Source of the DNA: Proteles cristata cristata
Taxonomy: Eukaryota > Chordata > Mammalia > Carnivora > Hyaenidae
Assembly (NCBI GenBank): GCA_017311185.1
Contig: JAESUZ010002877.1
Span: forward strand, 921,001-985,000
Length of the DNA stretch: 64,000 nucleotides
Direction: 5' to 3'
How positions within the stretch are numbered: the first letter of the stretch is position 1; the number at the start of each line of letters is the position of its first letter. Under the pieces are notes generated by a model. It searched no databases. It saw nothing but the letters and a program-made list of their open reading frames with translations, and was not told the DNA's origin. A program made the translations under genes and the position numbers. Positions 48,296 to 60,909 of this stretch are shown here, one piece after another.

Positions 48296-51200
48296 CTGAG
48301 GGACAAACACAGAGCCGCAGCATTAAGGGAGAGTGTGAATTTGCACACAACACACAACAAAAGGAAAAGAAGTCTGGAGCACTGTCAGAGGGCACATCCA
48401 CATTTCTGAGGGCAGCATCACTTGCAGATCCAACTATCTTCTTGGCAGGGATAATACCAAGTTCTGTGCAATTTCCATAATTTATCTGATGTTCATATTG
48501 GCAGGCATTACGTTATGATGGTTTAAGTAACAAATATGGGCAGAGCAAGAAAAGTCACTGGTCTCCTGGCCTCCCCAACCCCGCTCCCCCCAAATTACAC
48601 TTCAGCTCTTATGTCCTGAAGGAAAACGCAAAGATGGGTTTTTCTAAAAACTCTTTCATCCACTTTCTTCCCCCTTTGACACAATATTAACACCACCCGT
48701 TTGATCTGCAATCATGTGTGATACTGTGTCATATGAAAAGCAGGTTGTATACCGAAAACTTAAGGAGCCAAGCTAATGTTTAAAGAAGGTTTTAGATGAA
48801 CAGTTCCTTAAGATTTTGACCGTTGTAAGAGGATTTGCCATAAGTTAATGTTTCTGAGTAAGCTGACTGTACAGATCACCATTTTCTTTGGTTATATTAT
48901 GAAGTACTGTTGACCATTTGGCTAAGAACTAGTCAGCCAAAAGTGACCAGATCTAAATTTTCTTTCTGAATCCTCAATCTGAGAGGGCTAGGCTCCCCAA
49001 AGGCCCCAAACTGTAACCACTTAAATGAAGAGATTGTGGATTCAGAAACTAGGAGACAGAAGTTTAGGTGTCTGCAAGAACACGCGATGAAAATGTGTCA
49101 TCTTTTTTAGTGGTTATTTAATCCTGATTTTGAATTCTATATGTGGAATATTAGGAGTTATAAATGTTTTTAACTACATTGAAGCACTGAATTTTTTAAT
49201 CATCTGCGGTTACATACACACACTATTAAGTCAATAAAAATAACCCTAAAAATGTCAGAAATACACAATAATCACATCTCATTAAACTCCACAAAGGTGT
49301 AGAGTTTATATAACAGAAGTCTTTTAGGCACCAAGTTGGAGAAAACTTGATATGAAAAGAAAAGCACAATGGAAGCCGTGGCGGGAGGGAGGGGGAGTTT
49401 ATGCTTCAAATGTAAAAGATTCACACACAACTGACTGTACCATACCATAGAGGCTTCAAAAACCACTAAGATTTCACATACTTGTCAAAGCTTTTATTTC
49501 CTAAAACCCTCCCCCGTAAAAGCAGTATGATTGAAAAATCCGCAAGGCAAACTACAACACTTCACAAAACTCAATAAAATTTTATCATATCACTTTGGAA
49601 AAACTTTAACATGGATGAGTTCAACAGAAACAGTTTCCTAATCTCCTCTGTAAATCACATCCTGTACCAAATGGCTCTATTTTCATGTATATGACAGGCC
49701 ATAATATATAAATGCTTAAACAAGTGATCCCTTGATTGCACAGGGACATAGATTATGGTATTATAGACCCAATGAAGCCCCACAAACAATAAAACTGTTC
49801 TAGGTCAACAGTATACAATATTACCAGAAGAGTAGGAAACTCTAACATACTTAGTATATTATATAAACCTAAGAGGATTTCCAAACTTAAGATCAACTTT
49901 GACATTAACATACTTCAAAGGAATAATTTCATATCTGAATCCCCAGAACAGAGCATGGCCAGGCAGCGATGCAGAAGGGCAATGTGAAAACTGCAAGAAC
50001 TTTTCCTCATACACTGGGTATGTGACAGGAGTTACAGACCAGGAGTCCCATATTTGTAACAAGGAAGATCAGAAGAACATGAACTTCTAGTCTGAACACC
50101 CTTGTGAGTAATGTTTAATTTGAAATTTCATTGTGCACAGCATGTTTAAAGCTTCCTTCTTGGGGCTGAAGAAAGGTTCATACCTCTTCCACATGGCATC
50201 CTGGAAACCCAAACACACAGACGTATGGCATAAGGTAAGGGAAGAGGAATTTGGGGTGTTAATTACAACAGACGGCTGGTATCCCATACACTCATACTAA
50301 GGATTTTCAGAGGTTTTAATTTCAAAAGATGAAGTTTTACGATGAAGATGAAGGTTTAAATATCCAACATGGCAGTCACAGAATTTTCCCACATCTTCAG
50401 AACAGTATATATTATTATAGCACAACAGAAGATTTTTGTAGACATACACCTATGCATTTTCTAAGCATAAATGGTGTTTCTGAAAATCTGTTCATGATAA
50501 ACAGACAAGGGTTATGTGCCTGTATGAATAATAACTGCATTCCAACCGTGAAGAGATGATATTGCCTGACATGTAGAAGGCCAATACACAATAACTCATA
50601 AGCAGAGACAAATGGACAGATGAGAAAAGTAAAAGTATTTGGTATGGAGAAACCTAAATTAGGATACGTCTCAAACCTTCTTTCAGTTTCTCACAATTTG
50701 AGAAACCAAAATTGCATCATCGGAATTTAAGTGGCTTCAGTGCTGAACCCCAGCATCCGATGTGGCATGTTAACACCCACCCTTGCATTAGGGTGCCTGT
50801 GTACCAGCTGAGAAGGAGCCAGTCAGGTGCAACTGAAGTGGGCCACAGGCAGTCTTTAACAACTCCACGACACCGATGCCAGATGTATTTCAGGCCAGTT
50901 CTGAATCTTTCTAAAATTACACCACTTCAAATTTAACAATCAGACATTGGCTGAACTGCATACTGTACTTAATTAACATAGATCAAGAATCTGCAATGAG
51001 ATTTAACCAGCTGCATGAAAGGTAAACGAGTACTTTCTCACTGGCAGACTCATTTGGAAATCAAAACTCCTCAGTTACAAACCTAGCACTTCTGGCTCAG
51101 TGTGTTACACTGATGAAGCTTAGTATGTTTCCATCCAGCATAATCATGTTATCAAAAGTAATTCAAGAAAGTTGGTAAAGTACTAGAAAAATAAATTGTA

Positions 51201-53344
51201 CCCTGTAATCAAATCTATTGAATTTTTTATGATAGGGAAGGGCACTATAATAGGCTAATTCTTCGATGAAGAGCCTCATGTTTTGGAGAAGACTCTTCTC
51301 ATTTGGCTCCATACACCAGTCTCAAAGAAGCAAGCACTTTCAAGGATGCTGACACTCAATTTGTCTTTCTCCACAGGTAGATTAGCTCTCAAAATAACAC
51401 TGTGGTGCAAGATGCCAGTTATTATATAAAACATCACTGTCACTCTTACTAAAATCAGCAGCAGCAGCAGCAAACATGTTAGGATTTATTTTCTAGATTC
51501 ATTACTACACCTTCAACGCCTTTAACTGAATAAATAAATAAATATCATTTAACAAATCGATTTCTGAAATCAATTGCCTAACACTCTTTAAGTTGGAGTG
51601 AATTCGTAGAAAAAAAATTTTCTGAGAAGCAAATGGTAGACAGGCCAGAATTTTTTTCCAGAAATCAGTACCAAGTTCAATATCCTTTTTTCTTGAGTAG
51701 TCATCACAGCTAAATTCCATTTTCCTTTCTCTTCAGAAATTAGAAAGAAAAACAGAAAATGGACTGGCTCAAGATTAAAAAGGCATTATCCTAGATCATG
51801 TATTCGTAATGCCTCTGAACATTATATGCTTGGCTAAAATATTTATCACTTTTAGAATCCTCTTGTCTTTATTATGATCTCTTTTTGCCCCAAAAGATAA
51901 TTGCTATTTAGAGAACAAAAAGAAGGAAATGATCTTACAATCTTACAAGTTATTCTCAAAGTACAGAACGTCAAAGAGACTTACTCTAATATCAAAATAA
52001 GCAGACCTAACCATTATTCTTTAAAAAGTAATTTGTGATTGTTATTTTCCTACATATTTAATTGCACTTAAACATTTATAAATGCTTTGAAAGTTTAGAG
52101 GAAGAGATCATTGACTAAGATTTCCCAAGGAGGGAAGACTAGCATAAGAATATGTCAGCAACCACATATAACTTTCACATATCATACGCTAGAAAAAAAT
52201 TCTAGACTGTGTAAAAAGAACCTCTCCCAATAATACAGTAACAATGAAGTTTATGGAACTACTTTTTACATAGGACCTAGAGAACCTCAATTGCTATCAT
52301 GATCAGGTGAGCAAAATAAAAGGCAAAACTTATGCAATTGTGTCTAAATTGCACTCCTCTTACGTCAGAAACACAGTGTGTCCCAAACAGTGAAGCAGCT
52401 AAATAACTCAGATTTCTTCTAGGAACTTAAGATATTTAGAAAGTTACTTCAGTTTTGGAGTAACAGCATGATACCAGAAAGAGAAATGAAGAGACTGACA
52501 GTCATACTACATACATTAGTAAGGTCAATCTTCTAGAAAGTCCTCATCTCATTTTCTTACATTATTTATTAGTACATCTTGATCAATGTGTTAAATGATT
52601 CTCTTTAAGTGAGGTGAAAAAAGAAAAAGAAAAAAAAAACGTTTTGCCATTATGACCATGAAATATTGGAGGAGATCCATTGGATATGTATGATGTTCTG
52701 TTTGACGGGATAGTTCGCATTAAACAACTCCAAGTTTTGATGTAGACAATCATTTTAACAGTTTACATTGTAATCTGGCACTAAAAACAACTTGAAGGAA
52801 ACTTCAATCTTACAAAGCAGGTTCCACAAAAACCTAAATTACATATCTACCTCCCCATAACCCAGAAACTCTAATTTATTATACAAGGAAAATAACTGCC
52901 TTTAGGTTAATGTTTAAACTTCAGTATTTATTATTCCTACTACTATTATTACCCAAGGTATTCATAATCAGGTTCAACTTTAGACTGAAGTCAAATGTTC
53001 TTTTAAAAAAGCAGAAATCTCATCAGCACCAACATTTCTGATTAATATAACAGATTTTAGAAGTGACAGCATTTTGTTGCTAAATTCATCATACTTCCGC
53101 TTACTCTAAAATCCTGAAGTGGTGTTGAAGGCAGTTCCTCTAAAATACTCTTCTTTCACTCTGTCACAAGATATAACTAGTTAAACAAGATGTGGCTAGC
53201 ACAATAGACTGAGGATGTAAGGTAGGCCAAGAATCTTGGCTTCAAGCAGAAATTTGGGAGAAATTTTTTCTTCTTACAGCAGAAAGATCTATGACCATTA
53301 CCATCAGGTATCACATATAAAAACAGGAAAAAGGAAATACCCAC
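48296..53344. other. YLPM1 intron, nearly repeat-free
   Basis: 5 kb of intron with no recognisable SINE or L1 insertion, unlike its neighbours. AT-rich; short open frames show no recognised similarity. A CAGCAGCAGCAG run lies near 51460. Confidence 0.5.
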
Positions 53345-53396
53345 CTAGCTTGGCCTCAGATGTGTCCATCTCCCATTTGCTTTTCGGAATGTAACC
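53345..53396 (-). CDS. YLPM1: YLPM1 52-bp coding exon
   Basis: A short exon encoding GYIPKSKWEMDTSEAKL plus the first base of an Asp codon. Acceptor TTAG|GGT, donor CTAG|GTGGGT. It is phase 0 at its start and phase 1 at its end, so skipping it would frameshift. It matches the conserved GYIPKSKWE segment of YLPM1 proteins. Confidence 0.94.
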
Positions 53397-56300
53397 CTAA
53401 ATCGCACACAGAGAGAAGCTCGAAGGGTTAGAAAGAGACACATACATGCATATCACTGTTGAACTGGAAAAGCATTAAAACTGGGAACGGATTCAGTTTC
53501 CACTCACTAGTTATATATGTATATATATGTATATATATATATATCCTTAGGGAAAACACAGTCTCATTATCTCTGAAGAAACTGAATTACCAAATTCACC
53601 AAACTTCCTTGCCCAAATTTCAGAGTAGTCACTTCAGAATAGTATCATGAAGGCGCTGTAAGGCAGCTACAGTTCAGGACACACGGCTGTAGTCTCAACA
53701 ACAGCTGAATAGTAAATATGGTGAGGACGTACGGTTGTTTCTGTGCTAGTATTAATATCATTCAGAGTAGCAGAAGACTTATAACAACTAGCTAGCTTAT
53801 TTTCTAAATACAACTACAATTCTCAAGTGACAGTAGCCATGAGGTACAAAGAGTGTTCTTCAAGACAGCTACTTTATATTTCGGTGTAACTTTAAAGTAC
53901 TCAAAAGAAAGAAGAAAACAATGGTATCACTGAACACAACTATGAAGTTCCAACTTCATTTAAAAATGACTCAACCCATTTACCAGTTAGATCTTACAAA
54001 GGCTGGTGTCACTGAATCAGTGTGAGAGCATTTCTTCTGCATCAGTTGGAACCCAGATAATTATTTTCAATGTCTTTTAAAATGACATTTTCCTATTATA
54101 CGAAAAACCAGAAATCTCCACAAGCAATTTACATCTTATTTAATAAAATAACTGGGTGCTTTATTTCAAACAAAGTCCCATAAGATTTTCAAATTTTCCA
54201 ATGTCCCTATTTAATTATGTAGTAATGCTTTTTATTTATTCACTAGCACGTGTATGGTGATGATTCCTCTTTTCCTTCATTTGGACCCTGTTCTTGATTA
54301 GACCCTAACATACAGAACTTCAGTATTAGGACTTACTAAATAGAACAGATTCATCAAAGGTGTCAGAATCTTCTTTTGACAATAGATCTTTCTACCATTG
54401 GGAATATTCAAGGTCATGGAACAGACTGACACAAAGGTAAGGTGGAAAGTGTATTGAACGTTTCATGACAATAACTGCTGTGTAAGAGCACTGGAACATC
54501 AGAATCCTTCTAGGAAGCCTACAGGTTTTGTACATCTCTAGTGTTTATGCCAAACTAAAAATTCACTTTCAACTTATTAGGTAGTACTTCAGGTTATATG
54601 TCATACCCTCTTTCCCAAATACATTTCTAGAACAAACCAAGACAAAGCTATGCTGAAGTGACGGTGCTAAAAGTACTGATGAAATCTGTACAAGTGATAG
54701 CTCAAAAATCATCTGAAAACTCTAAGCATCGCTAGAATAATAGATTTATAAACTCTGAATCATATCTACTAGGTTTGCTAAAGCACTAAGGAAGGAAAAA
54801 TATGATACCAATGATCCCCAAAAAGGATTCTCTTAACCAAGAAAAGTTTAGATTTTACCCAGTTGTATTGATCAGCACAGAGTAGAGAATGCCAAGTTTA
54901 TTGAGAATTCCTTGAAAATGGTCTGAATGACGTGAGACTTGCTCTTAACCATTTGGTTAAAATCTCCAAGAATCTTTTACTGCTGGAATAGAACCCAATA
55001 GTAGAAGATCTGGATTCTGCATTTTTGAATGGGTTAAGAGAAGTTTTATAACATAAAGATAAACAAAATGAGCATATTAATTTCCTTCTGCTGGAACCAC
55101 CCTGTTCTTCCTTAAAACTGTATCATCTTCTCACTGCTTGAAATGTTAGGCCATTAGGAAATAAAAGGGACAGTCCAGCAAGGTAGAGTTTTAAGGGTTT
55201 TTTGCCATGTTTCTGGTGTAAAAATAGAGTATTACAGCATGTTTTGCTTTTCAAAATAATCAGTACATTCAATGAAAAGTTCCAAGCTTTGACCTATACC
55301 TACACCAATCAGGTGTTATGAACCACATCCTGAACTGAAATCTCCACAAAAGGAAGACGGAGCTTCAGAAAACTAACATTATAGAATTCTCACATGATCA
55401 CTTTCTAGTACACACGCTGCAAGGAGCTAACAGGTCCTTAGCCATATTCCAGAACAGCGTGGACCTTTAAATGAACTTCCTGACTAAATTTTAGATCATA
55501 TATGTCAAAAAACAACCTAATTAAGAAAAATACTCTGTTTAAAGAAAAAAAAACATACTGAGACTCAAATGCCATTATCTTTAAAGCTTATTTTTTAATC
55601 CGCATATGAAATCTTGGAATGTAGAGGTTGACACCATATCTATGTACACACAGTTTCTTCTCAGAGTCCTCTATATCACACATGGGTTTCATGGGACCAC
55701 TTCTTAGAGATTCTGTTTTCTCTAGGGGAATCAGGGTTCTCGCTTTGTACATTTTCAGAAGAATATGAGAAGCAGCTTTAGCAAGGGCTGAAGTATTAAA
55801 TAAATCAAATAATGTTTTGAATTTAAAAAGCAACACTATTTCAAGGCATTGCTAATCTCTGTGTCTCATTAGCAAACACCGAAATGTAACATAACTCTAC
55901 AGGTCGCGTATTTTTCAATGACAGGGTAAGGCAAACATCTCTACAGAGGTGTGATCATAAGCATTTACAGTAGGTACACGGGAACTTTGAACTCACACTA
56001 CGAAGCCTCTAAATGCATTGCCTACACAGTCAAATCATTGTCCCCATCACTTAATAGGATAAAATGCAGAAGAACAAATCCAGCAGTCAGTGGCAACCCT
56101 CTGCCTCCTCATTCTAGAAGATCTTCTGCCTCAGTTGACAGAAACTCAGTTTTGAAATCTTGTAGCAAAGACGAGACAATTATGCATATGGTGGGTTGGC
56201 TGTACCACATATCTGCTGGAATGTGAGAATGCCCTTTCATATGTAATTGATATTCTTGAAAAGTATACTCCCCTACAGCCACCCACACATAGACAAGTGA

Positions 56301-56532
56301 CTGGAAGGGTAAGTTTCTTAGCATTCTTAAAATTTTCATATAGCAGCACAGTAGAGGGTTCTTTTGGTCAGGGGAAAAATAAAAAGTATCCAAAAATCTC
56401 CTTAAAGATGATTATGAAACTCTGACCATTAAGGTGCATATCAACAGCATGAATCTGATCACAGATCTGATATTAAACCCTTAAGGACTTTAATAGAGAC
56501 ACTTTGTTCAAAGTGGTTGGTCTGTCTCCTAC
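53397..56532. other. YLPM1 intron
   Basis: No gene or clear transposon; an AT/TATATG low-complexity run near 53511-53543. Confidence 0.5.
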
Positions 56533-56613
56533 CAGTTCGCTTTCCTCTTCCTCTGCATCTTTCTTTTCTTCCTTCTGTTCTTCAATATTTGCATCAAAAT
56601 CTTCCATCTCTAC
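56533..56613 (-). CDS. YLPM1: YLPM1 acidic-linker exon
   Basis: 81 bp, 27 residues: VEMEDFDANIEEQKEEKKDA and further glutamates to SEL. It is a highly charged Glu/Lys segment, likely disordered or a charged helix, linking the kinase-like domain to the C-terminal tail. Acceptor GTAG|GTA, donor CTG|GTAGGA. It is symmetric (phase 0/0), so in-frame skipping is possible. Confidence 0.95.
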
Positions 56614-58799
56614 CTACACCATCCCAATAAAAAATAACGAGTTAACATTTAGGAAAATGTCGAGTTCCCCACTGAGATCTGAAACAAGCACAGTTGCATG
56701 GAGTAAGACAGCACAGACTCACTGTTACATCCGAAGGAAGTTTAAATCCTAAACTATGAAATAGAACTATAAAAGACAGAATGATATTCCTGCCTTTCAT
56801 TTTCTTGGGCAATCCATTGTTATAATTCCCTATGAACTTGAGAATAATAATCTACTCTAAATTGATGATTACCTCTTTTCAATGCCTATGGGTTACTAGG
56901 ATTCCTTTTTAAACTTTTATCAGGTATTTTTCCAATCAAGTAAAACCAGTGTATGATTCAAATTTCAAAATCTAAGAGAAGACATAGTTAAAAGTATGAT
57001 GACATTAGCTTGGCCCAGAATGGAAGCAATGCTAACAGAGAGGAGATGGATTAGAAAAGTGTTTATAAGGTAAACTTGACAGAACTTGGAGCCTGGCTAC
57101 ATGGTGGAGGGATAAGGTTGAAAGTTGGTATAACAGAATAAAGAGCAAAAGGTAACATAGGTACTAAGAGTCAAGGTTTCAGCAACCAAGTGATTGGTGG
57201 GTCTAATTACTAAGGGAATACCAGAAGAGGAACAGGTTTGTATAATTTACTTACTGGATAGGCTGCATTTGAGATGCACTAAAGTAATATATGTTTTTTG
57301 GTAGAGAATTTGGAAAATAATGGCACAATTATAAAAATCACCCAAAACCCTTCTACTAAGATTTAATTATTGTTAAGATACTGCTAAAACTCATTCCAGT
57401 CTTGACAATTTAATATCAAGGGCACATATGTGGCAATCCGAGCTCCAGAAAGATTATCTGTATCAAATGTGCAGAATGCTAAGAGCCTCAGACAAGCACT
57501 AAGGAACACCAACATTTAAGGGCTGAGTAGCAAGAAAAGTCAGCAAAGGAGACTGAAAGGGATGGACAGAGAGGCAGAAGGAAAACTGGGAGAAGGTGGA
57601 CTCACAGTAGCCAAAAGAAAAATGTTGTAAAGAAGGTGGACATGGATCAACTAAGTCATATATGGCTGTAAAATTAAGAAACAGAAGGGAGAATTACCTA
57701 TTGTCATGGAAATGTTTGGTAAGAAAGTCTCTGGAGAATGAATAGCTGGGGCAGAGACCAGAGGAAATGGGTTGAGGAATGACTTTGGGAGACAAAACAC
57801 ATAAAAATACAATACATTAAATATAGAAAACTCTCACCCACAGGTTGTCAAACCAAAGAGAAGTACACAACTGATTAAAAAGAAAAACTCTCTCTTCTTC
57901 CATGATAAAGATTTACTTCCAGTGAGTTAATAACTGACTTAGGCAAAAATTATCAATGAGTGAAAAATCTGTTGAGGAACAGGATATTAACAAAGTATCT
58001 CCCTACAGATTATTACAAAGAGACAAAGGCAGAAAAATTTGATGGATACCACCTCAACCAAGTGATCAACATTTCCATCACCAGGAATGAAATAAAATGA
58101 CATCATATGGCTTTTAATATGATGCACTAAGGATCCCGCATCATTTTATGTAGCATTCCTGGTAATGTTGAACTTAAAACTAATCATGTTGAAACACCCA
58201 GACAAAACCCAATTGAGGAGCATTCTACAAAACAACTGGCCTATACATAGCTACAAAAATTCTTTGTTTTTTCCTGACAATGACATGGCTGAGAAAGTAT
58301 TTTTTATGTTAAAGGACCAGGTCCTAGATTTTTAAAAATTACTCTAAAGCACATTATGGGAACATCTGGTGAAATGTGAACACGGGACTATATTTGAGAT
58401 AATTCAGGAATTTCTATTACTTAATATAGTACTTTATCAGTATTAAATTTCCTGAATTTGGTAATTGAGACTTCCAGCTCTGTTAAGAGAATGCCCTTGT
58501 TCTCGGAAGATACCTACTCAAATAATGTATTTAGGGGTGAGAGGTTAAAGGTTATGAGGTTTACAATTTAATTCTTAAATAGTTCTACAATAACAGTGGT
58601 ACTAGTAGTAGTAAGAAGACATATCTATCTGTATAGAAAAAAATGTGGCAAATTAACAACAATGAGTAAATCTCAATGAATGTTGTATAGGTGTTCTTAT
58701 ACTACTCATGTGACTTTTCTGTAGTTTAAAATTTTTTCAAAATCAAGCAGGTACAAAAGAGATCCCTTTTGCACTGCTTTCGAGGCAAAGGACACTCAC
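56614..58799. other. YLPM1 intron
   Basis: No gene or clear transposon recognised; AT-rich. Confidence 0.5.
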
Positions 58800-58883
58800 C
58801 TCTTCGATAGCAGCATCTTGTAGCAGAGAACGAATGTCCAGACGCATCATATGACGAGGTGCAGTTTCCCAGTGGTCAGCCAT
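58800..58883 (-). CDS. YLPM1: YLPM1 exon (end of kinase-like domain)
   Basis: 84 bp, 28 residues: MADHWETAPRHMMRLDIRSL through AAIEE. Acceptor AATAG|ATG, donor GAG|GTGAGT. It forms the C-terminal part of the P-loop NTPase-like domain; the HWETAPRHMMRLDIRSLL run is characteristic of YLPM1. Symmetric phase 0/0. Confidence 0.96.
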
Positions 58884-59166
58884 CTATTGAGAGATTCAGG
58901 AGGTCAAGTTATCCTGGGAAACTACTCAAAGAAAGAAGAAGTGAGTATCTAAGACAAATTTAACTAATACTGTGAAGTCTAACAGGCTAGTTCCAGGAAG
59001 CGGTAGGCCACACCTCTTTCACTTAGATACAAAGGATAAGAAACATTTACTAAAGAAGGTAGAAAAGATTTTCTGAAAGAAAAGGGGATAAACAATTATT
59101 TCCAGACAACAGTGATCACATAAAGGAAGTTTAGAATACAACACCTCCTATGTTTCCAAAAATCAC

Positions 59167-59250
59167 CTTATTTATTTCTTTCAGCTTTCTTCCGTGAATA
59201 TTTCTTTTGCCACAAGTCTGGTTATCTGCACTCATTTCAGCCAAATATAC
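59167..59250 (-). CDS. YLPM1: YLPM1 kinase-like domain exon
   Basis: 84 bp, 28 residues: VYLAEMSADNQTCGKRNIHG through KEINK. Acceptor CTTAG|GTA, donor AAG|GTGATT. It belongs to the polynucleotide-kinase-like fold, with the QTCGKRNIHGR stretch probably in the lid region. It is separated from the next upstream exon by a compact intron of 79 bp. Confidence 0.96.
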
Positions 59251-59329
59251 CTAAGAAAGAATGAATAGTGACTAAGCAAACAAATGTAGCATGTACATGA
59301 TAACACAAAGTGCTCTAAAGTTCTTTTAC

Positions 59330-59506
59330 CTCAAATCCCTTGGTTTTTGCTGCACTCCAAAACTGGTCAAAATGTCTAACTCTGTCGTTGATGGCATCCA
59401 GGATGATAAAGGGGAAAAAGCCATCATCCAGAGTCTTTTTGAAAGTTTTGAACATGCTGGTGCGGTAGGTCTCCTCCATCTCAGCTTCATATTCATATTC
59501 CATTAC
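59330..59506 (-). CDS. YLPM1: YLPM1 kinase-like domain exon
   Basis: 177 bp, 59 residues, starting VMEYEYEAEMEETYRTSMFK and ending AKTKGFE. The central FFPFIILDAINDRV stretch is a hydrophobic beta strand ending in Asp, placed like the second acidic strand of P-loop kinases. Acceptor TTAG|GTA, donor GAG|GTAAAA. The flanking upstream intron is only 460 bp and nearly half of it is a SINE. Confidence 0.96.
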
Positions 59507-59680
59507 CTAAGACACCCCAGAAGATATATGGAGTTAGCAAAGACAAAGAACCTTCCTAAACCTCTTCCCTGGTTAGCACCAAGATAGAGATAAATTTGTG
59601 GTCTTTCCTTTTACCTACGTATTAAAATTTGTGTTCAAAAAAGAGAAGTCTTTCTTTGTCTTCAAAAAAGCCACATTACT

Positions 59681-59884
59681 GGGACACCTGCACGGCTCAG
59701 TCACTGGAGCATCTGACTTCAGCTCAGGTCATGATTTTGTGGTTCATGAGTTCGAGCCCCATGTCGGGCTCTGTGCTGACAGCTCGGAGCCTGGAGCCTG
59801 CTTCGGATTCTGTGTCTCACTCTCTCTCTCTGACCCACCCCCTCATCCCCCTCTCCCACCACAAAGAAATAAACATTAAAAAAC
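59681..59884 (+). mobile_element. SINE inside a compact YLPM1 intron
   Basis: Target duplication AAAGCCACATTACT at 59667-59680 and 59885-59898. Antisense to YLPM1, within the 460-bp intron 59507-59966, ending 82 bp from the exon at 59967. Confidence 0.96.
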
Positions 59885-59966
59885 AAAGCCACATTACTCT
59901 CTGAACATGTTTTCCTTTCAATACTGTTAAAGACTAGATATGTAATCTGAGAGGAATATGCCATAC

Positions 59967-60086
59967 CTTCTTCTTCACTTTCTTTCCAGAATCTGGGTCT
60001 TTTTCTTCTTTTTCCACTTCAGTGATGAAGTAATCATCCAAGCTTAGGACTCTGGGTGCAGGTCCTCCAAATTCTACCTCTTTATC
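59967..60086 (-). CDS. YLPM1: YLPM1 kinase-like domain exon
   Basis: 120 bp, 40 residues: DKEVEFGGPAPRVLSLDDYF then ITEVEKEEKDPDSGKKVKKK. The VLSLDDYF motif follows the P-loop in the order expected for kinase-like NTPases of this family. Acceptor TTAG|GAT, donor AAG|GTATGG. Symmetric phase 0/0. Confidence 0.96.
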
Positions 60087-60370
60087 CTAAGAATCATACA
60101 GTCAAGAGAGTTAAAGAGAATTTATAGAATATATTAATGAATGTTCACACCGAAGTTCTTTCTCATGGCTAAATAATATGCAATCTGGTGGTTTCAAATC
60201 AAGTGAAGGCAAAAATATTTGTCGAAGCAGATAAAAACTTTTATGGGATAGCATCTCCCATATGGGCCAACAAAAATGGATCAACTGGGAAATACCTGAA
60301 TTGATATCATGCCGATGGCATGAAGGAAAGTGGCTAAAGGCAACCAATTCTTTGGCTTTCCCATACTCAC

Positions 60371-60433
60371 TCGAATAAGCTTTGCAACATGTGTCTTTCC
60401 ACTGCCGGGCAGTCCTCTCATTATAACAACAAT
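60371..60433 (-). CDS. YLPM1: YLPM1 Walker A exon
   Basis: 63 bp, 21 residues: IVVIMRGLPGSGKTHVAKLI plus R. GLPGSGKT is a textbook Walker A phosphate-binding loop after a hydrophobic strand, marking the start of the P-loop NTPase/kinase-like domain. Acceptor TTTCAG|ATT, donor CGA|GTGAGT. All earlier YLPM1 exons, including the YLP repeats, lie beyond the right edge; the intron upstream of this exon runs past 64000. Confidence 0.96.
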
Positions 60434-60682
60434 CTGAAACACAATGAAAAACCAAAACAATCACTCAGAGAAGATATTTTTTTACAATGAGATCTTATAG
60501 TTAAGTGACCTATCATTCTGCAGGATACACCATGTGACAGTCCATGAAGCAAACCTTAACAAATCTGAAAGGAAAGAAATAATACAAAGTATGTCTCTGA
60601 CCACATGGAATTGAATTAGAAATGAAGAGTAAGAAAAAATTTAAGAAATTCAGAACTATGTAGAAATTAAACACCATACTCC

Positions 60683-60909
60683 TTTTTTTTTTCTTTTTTA
60701 ATGTTTTATTTATTTCTAGGAGAGAGAGAGAGACAGACAGCGTGAACAGGGGAGGGTCAGAGAGAGAGGGAGTCACAGACTGAAACAGGCTCCAGGCTCC
60801 GAGCTGGCAGTCAGCACAGAGCCCGACGCGGGGCTCGAACCCACGAACCGCGAGATCATGACCTAAGCGAAAGTCGGACGCTTAACCGACTAAGCCACCC
60901 AGGCGCCCC
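60683..60909 (-). mobile_element. Young SINE with 17-bp perfect target duplication
   Basis: ATTAAACACCATACTCC at 60666-60682 and 60910-60926. The body is the least diverged in the window (ACGCGGGGCTCGAACCCACG, ACGCTTAACCGACTAAGCCA). Confidence 0.97.
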
